This document shows, piece after piece, positions 61,521-64,000 of a stretch of 64,000 nucleotides of DNA. Location of the stretch: the NCBI GenBank assembly GCA_963710355.1, contig CAVPZU010000003.1:372001-436000 (forward strand), given 5' to 3'. The DNA comes from Fen-1359 sp963710355. GTDB lineage: Bacteria; Planctomycetota; Phycisphaerae; Sedimentisphaerales; Anaerobacaceae. Within the stretch, counting starts at the first letter, position 1, and every line of letters begins with the position of its first letter. Below the pieces are notes generated by a model. That model was given only the letters and a program-made list of their open reading frames with translations, was not told where the DNA came from and made no database searches. The position numbers were made by a program, and so were the translations under genes.

Positions 61521-61618
61521 AATTCAAAAATCAAATATCAAATATCAAAATTGAGGAAGTCGTCCGCCTGCGGCGGACTCCACAATTTTTAATTTTGATT
61601 TTTAACTTTTAATTTTGT
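61521..61618. repeat. AT-rich element with central GTCCGCC/GGCGGAC palindrome, copy 2
   Basis: Nearly identical to 4975-5073: TCAAATATCAAATATCAAAA left arm, TTGAGGAAGTCGTCCGCC-TGC-GGCGGACTCCACAA centre, TTTTTAATTTTGATTTTTAA right arm. It lies in the argB-argD gap, inside an operon, so it is transcribed and could fold in the mRNA. Confidence 0.8.
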
Positions 61619-61638
61619 GTTATTTTTTCCTATACCCT

Positions 61639-62530
61639 TTAATGTGAACTATTGTTTTTTACAATTTGCGTTCCGATGCCTTCGTCGGTGTAAATTTCCA
61701 GCAGCAGCGAATGCGGGATTCTGCCGTCGATGATGTGCGCCTTTTTAACACCCGCATCGAGAGCCCGCAGGCAGGCCTCAACCTTTGGAAACATCGCATC
61801 GGTAATGACGCCTTTGTCTATCAGTCTCTTTTATCTGCTGCTCGTTGAGGCTCGATATACGGCTTTTGGGGTCGCCCATATCCATAAGTATTCCGTGGGT
61901 GTCGCTGACCATAACAAGTTTTTCCGCTGCAACCGCCGCTGCGACCTCGCCTGCGGCGCTGTCGGCGTTGACGTTAAGTTTGCCGCCGATTTTATCGAGA
62001 GCGACAGGCGCAATGACCGGTATCGTGCCGTCCTCACAAAGCGTCTGGAGCAATTCGCCGTTGGCATAAGTCACGCGGCCGACAAGGCCGATGTCGAGTT
62101 TTCTGCCGCCCTCTCCCGGCAGTCTCAACGTTTCCGCAGTCAGGACACAACTCGACAGCGAGTGCAGCCCCATCGGCGAGCAGCCCAGTTCCTTAAGGGT
62201 CTGGCAGATGGGGGTGTTTGTCTTGTGAATAAGGGTATATTCGGCGATAGCGAGCGTCCTTTCATCGGTGTATCTTCTGCCCTGCACCCAGACCGGCTCG
62301 ATACCCGCCTCGTTCATTGCCCTGGTGATGGCCTTTCCGCCGCCGTGGACGATTATAGGGAGCATTCCAACGGTGGACATAAAGGCGACATCAGCGAGCA
62401 GTTTTTTTTGCAGCTCGGCATCATCGAGGACGCTGCCGCCGAGTTTTACGACGACGATTCGACGGCGGAATTTGCGTATATACTCCATCGCCCCGATAAG
62501 GGCATCTGCCTTTGCTATAGCTTCCTGCAC
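61639..62530 (-). CDS. argB: acetylglutamate kinase (frameshifted)
   Basis: Phosphorylates N-acetylglutamate, the controlled step of arginine synthesis. VVVKLGGSVLDDAELQKKLL, PIIVHGGGKAITRAM, KLNVNADSAAGEVAAA and KLVMVSDTHGILMD are family motifs. After SLNEQQIKE the frame becomes wrong (stop 61778); one base over it reads LIDKGVITDAMFPKVEACLR and IHSLLLEIYTDEGIGT-like text (PHSLLLEIYTDEGIGTQIV) to a stop at 61639. One extra base near 61823-61827 is inferred. Reconstructed ~296 residues, the normal length. First gene of argB-argD-argF. Confidence 0.93.
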
Positions 62531-62762
62531 TTCTTTTTACCCCTAAAAAAACCTTCAAGTAAAAAACGGGAGTTTAAGATTCGGGCGGTCAAACGTCAAG
62601 TTATTTCGCTTTCAATTTGCGTATAAACCCCAAAAAACGCTTACCTGCCCGTTCATTTATCCGCCAAGCTTTCGCTGTCAAAGAGGCCCGCCTTGTTTAA
62701 TCACAATATGATTGTTATAATCCGGTTTCAATGAAAATTTTCCGGAGGTAACAAAAATTAGA

Positions 62763-63449
62763 TTGCAGGCGATACTTTTTGACCTTGACGGCACACTTTT
62801 AGACACGCTCACCGACATAGCGGAGTCGATGAATATAGTGTTGAAGCGGTTCGGCTTTGGCGTTCATCCGCTCGACTCATACCGGTATTTTGTCGGGAAT
62901 AGCGTCCGCAGTATGGTTGAACGGAGCCTGCCGGCGGAGGTCAGGGATGAGCAGACTATCAAAAAATGCCAGGCCGCCCTGTCAGAGGAATACAACCGAC
63001 GCTGGGCAAATAATACAAAACCGTATCCGGGAATACCGGAATTGCTCGGCGAGCTTGAAAAACAAAAAATTCCCAAGGCGATTCTTTCGAACAAACCGCA
63101 CGAGTTCACCGAGCCTATGGTCAAAAAAATGCTCCCCGGCTTTTCATTCGATGTAGTTCTGGGTGTAAGCGAGACAGTTAAGAGAAAGCCCGACCCGGCT
63201 GCCGCCCTGCTTATTGCCAAAGAATTGCGGATACCGCCGGCAAAGATTTTGTATCTGGGCGATACGAACACCGATATGCAGACAGCGGTGGCGGCAGGGA
63301 TGTATCCTGTCGGCGCATTGTGGGGCTTTCGGGACGAAAAGGAGCTTATTGAAAGCGGCGCAAAGGCCATCGTCAAAAAACCCCTCGATGTTCTCAAAAT
63401 TTTCAATCCGCCTTCGGCGGACCACAAGGACGGCGGACAAGAGTTATGA
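62763..63449 (+). CDS. gph: HAD-superfamily phosphoglycolate phosphatase
   Basis: ILFDLDGTLLDTLTDIAESM is the HAD motif I with a cap-domain entry typical of phosphoglycolate phosphatase; AILSNKPHEFTEP and YLGDTNTDMQTAVAAGM supply motifs II and IV. 228 residues. The start is TTG at 62763, with GGAGGT ~13 bases upstream, a little far. The C-terminal ~15 residues (NPPSADHKDGGQEL) are encoded by a TCCGCC/GGCGGA palindrome (63407-63421) and probably not functional. Substrate could be another phosphorylated metabolite. Confidence 0.85.
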   Translation: MQAILFDLDGTLLDTLTDIAESMNIVLKRFGFGVHPLDSYRYFVGNSVRSMVERSLPAEVRDEQTIKKCQAALSEEYNRRWANNTKPYPGIPELLGELEKQKIPKAILSNKPHEFTEPMVKKMLPGFSFDVVLGVSETVKRKPDPAAALLIAKELRIPPAKILYLGDTNTDMQTAVAAGMYPVGALWGFRDEKELIESGAKAIVKKPLDVLKIFNPPSADHKDGGQEL

Positions 63450-63564
63450 TTTACCGCACATTTGGCCGGACACAAATCGAATGTCGAAAGTTTTAAAGTT
63501 TCTGACTCCCCCCTCTCTAAACTTCAATTACTTACCTTCGCCATAGAACCTACCCTTTTTTCTC

Positions 63565-63592
63565 TTGACAGACACCGGCAATAGGGTATAAT
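63565..63592 (+). promoter_or_regulatory. strong sigma-70-type promoter of the secreted-protein gene
   Basis: TTGACA (63565-63570), 16-base spacer, TATAAT (63587-63592): both hexamers perfect. Transcription should start near 63599, leaving a ~100-base leader before the ATG at 63699. Confidence 0.8.
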
Positions 63593-63626
63593 AAAAATCA
63601 CCATTGCTGGGGGGCAAAAGGCAATA

Positions 63627-63652
63627 GAGGGCTTGGCTGCGTAGCCAAGTGT
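63627..63652 (+). promoter_or_regulatory. leader hairpin
   Basis: GCTTGGCT-GCGT-AGCCAAGT-type perfect stem in the 5' leader of the next gene, about 50 bases upstream of its ATG. No T-run follows. Could affect mRNA stability or translation. Confidence 0.4.
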
Positions 63653-63698
63653 TTAATAAGGGAAATCGGTTTAAAGAAAAACTTGGAGGAGAGCAAAG

Positions 63699-64000
63699 AT
63701 GAAAACCAGAACAACTCTCATTATGTCCCTTACGGCCATACTAACCCTTGCGGCAGGTAGTGCTTTCGGCTCATATAGCGGCGGCAGTGGTACAGCGGGT
63801 GACCCGTACCAAATTGCAGACGCCAATGACTTATTGGCCTTGGCTGCCAATACGGCGAATTACAGCAAATGCTTTATCCTGACGGCGGATATTGATTTAC
63901 AATATCGGCAAGTCTGGACGACGGCAATCATTGCCGCAGATACAGACAACTCAAACGAAGATTTCGATGGTACTGCCTTTACGGGAACGTTTGATGGCAA
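63699..64000 (+). CDS. secreted GLUG-type surface protein, 3'-truncated by the window
   Basis: ATG 63699 behind a strong GGAGGA. Residues 1-~24 (MKTRTTLIMSLTAILTLAAG, cleavage near AFG) form a Sec signal peptide. The mature start YSGGSGTAGDPYQIADANDL, then LTADIDLQ and DFDGTAFTGTFDG is typical of secreted proteins with GLUG motifs and beta-helix-like repeats, common in Planctomycetes and Bacteroidetes, thought to be surface or adhesion proteins. About 100 residues are visible; the rest, including any repeats or sorting signal, lies beyond the edge. Confidence 0.8.
   Translation, partial: MKTRTTLIMSLTAILTLAAGSAFGSYSGGSGTAGDPYQIADANDLLALAANTANYSKCFILTADIDLQYRQVWTTAIIAADTDNSNEDFDGTAFTGTFDG

Noticed and set aside
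63599..63698. Cyclic di-GMP riboswitch in the leader of the secreted protein
   Set aside because: GGCAAAAGGCAATAG loosely recalls the motif but the conserved core and second stem are absent.

Overview
The window looks like a chromosomal segment of a free-living, flagellated, prototrophic Gram-negative-type bacterium with roughly balanced base composition. Planctomycetota (Phycisphaerae-like) is my best guess. It rests on the secreted protein at the right edge, whose start matches GLUG-repeat surface proteins frequent in that group, on a DUF1570 lipoprotein metallopeptidase, and on the abundance of palindromic and degenerate intergenic repeats. This is inference; no rRNA is present to confirm it.

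Layout. 3-4838 (+): leucine operon leuA-leuC-leuD-[DNA methyltransferase]-leuB. 5074-6952 (-): accB-accC. 7289-13817 (-): RsbU-type phosphatase, PLP-homeostasis protein, MFS transporter, YjbQ, argS. 13991-16965 (-): pepA-folE-queD-like. 17263-26402 (-): one long flagellar operon flgB-flgC-fliE-fliF-fliG-fliH-fliI-fliJ-motE-like-motA-motB-motB, read from a sigma-54-type promoter. It diverges from fliK (26853-28439, +), which has its own sigma-54-type promoter. 28607-31994 (-): a zinc-ribbon/TIR-like protein, a membrane-anchored beta-repeat protein, a ThiD2-ThiE fusion and a small membrane protein. 32292-39656 (+): lipoprotein metallopeptidase, maf, tRNA-Gln, then a housekeeping run glmU(N-domain)-prs-rplY-pth-rpsF-ssb-rpsR-rplI. 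39763-42113: tRNA-His, an HNH/AP2 endonuclease and a GH16 glucanase in an accessory-looking patch. 42307-45024 (-): ppdK. 45652-47534 (+): an HD phosphohydrolase plus Panacea-like two-gene cassette of foreign appearance. 47733-56627: thymidylate-synthase-like, ribE-pdxA-ksgA, miaA, polyprenyl synthase, topA. 56780-59404 (-): rdgB followed by an MjaI-like restriction-modification pair. 59407-62530 (-): argB-argD-argF. 62763-64000 (+): gph and a secreted protein cut by the window edge.

Two features dominate interpretation. First, about 17 single-base frameshifts interrupt genes here, including several normally essential or highly conserved ones (accC, rpsF, topA, fliI twice, fliF, fliG, leuB, argB, pepA). 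Many fall in short homopolymers and each downstream frame continues the family perfectly, so most are probably residual sequencing indels; I annotate the reconstructed genes. Second, the intergenic DNA is full of short dispersed repeats: a 15-bp TCCGCC/GGCGGA palindrome that also occurs inside genes, a 150-180 bp element with inverted ends, a TTCGAC palindrome that sits inside rdgB, and degenerate microsatellite-like strings that run into the 3' ends of genes.

Best candidates for new biology: the HD phosphohydrolase + Panacea cassette (45652-47534), the zinc-ribbon/TIR-like protein beside a repeat-built membrane protein (28607-30503), the MjaI-like R-M pair whose methyltransferase carries a nuclease-like tail together with apparent CTAG scarcity, and two possible small non-coding transcription units (9650-9909 and 34324-34405).
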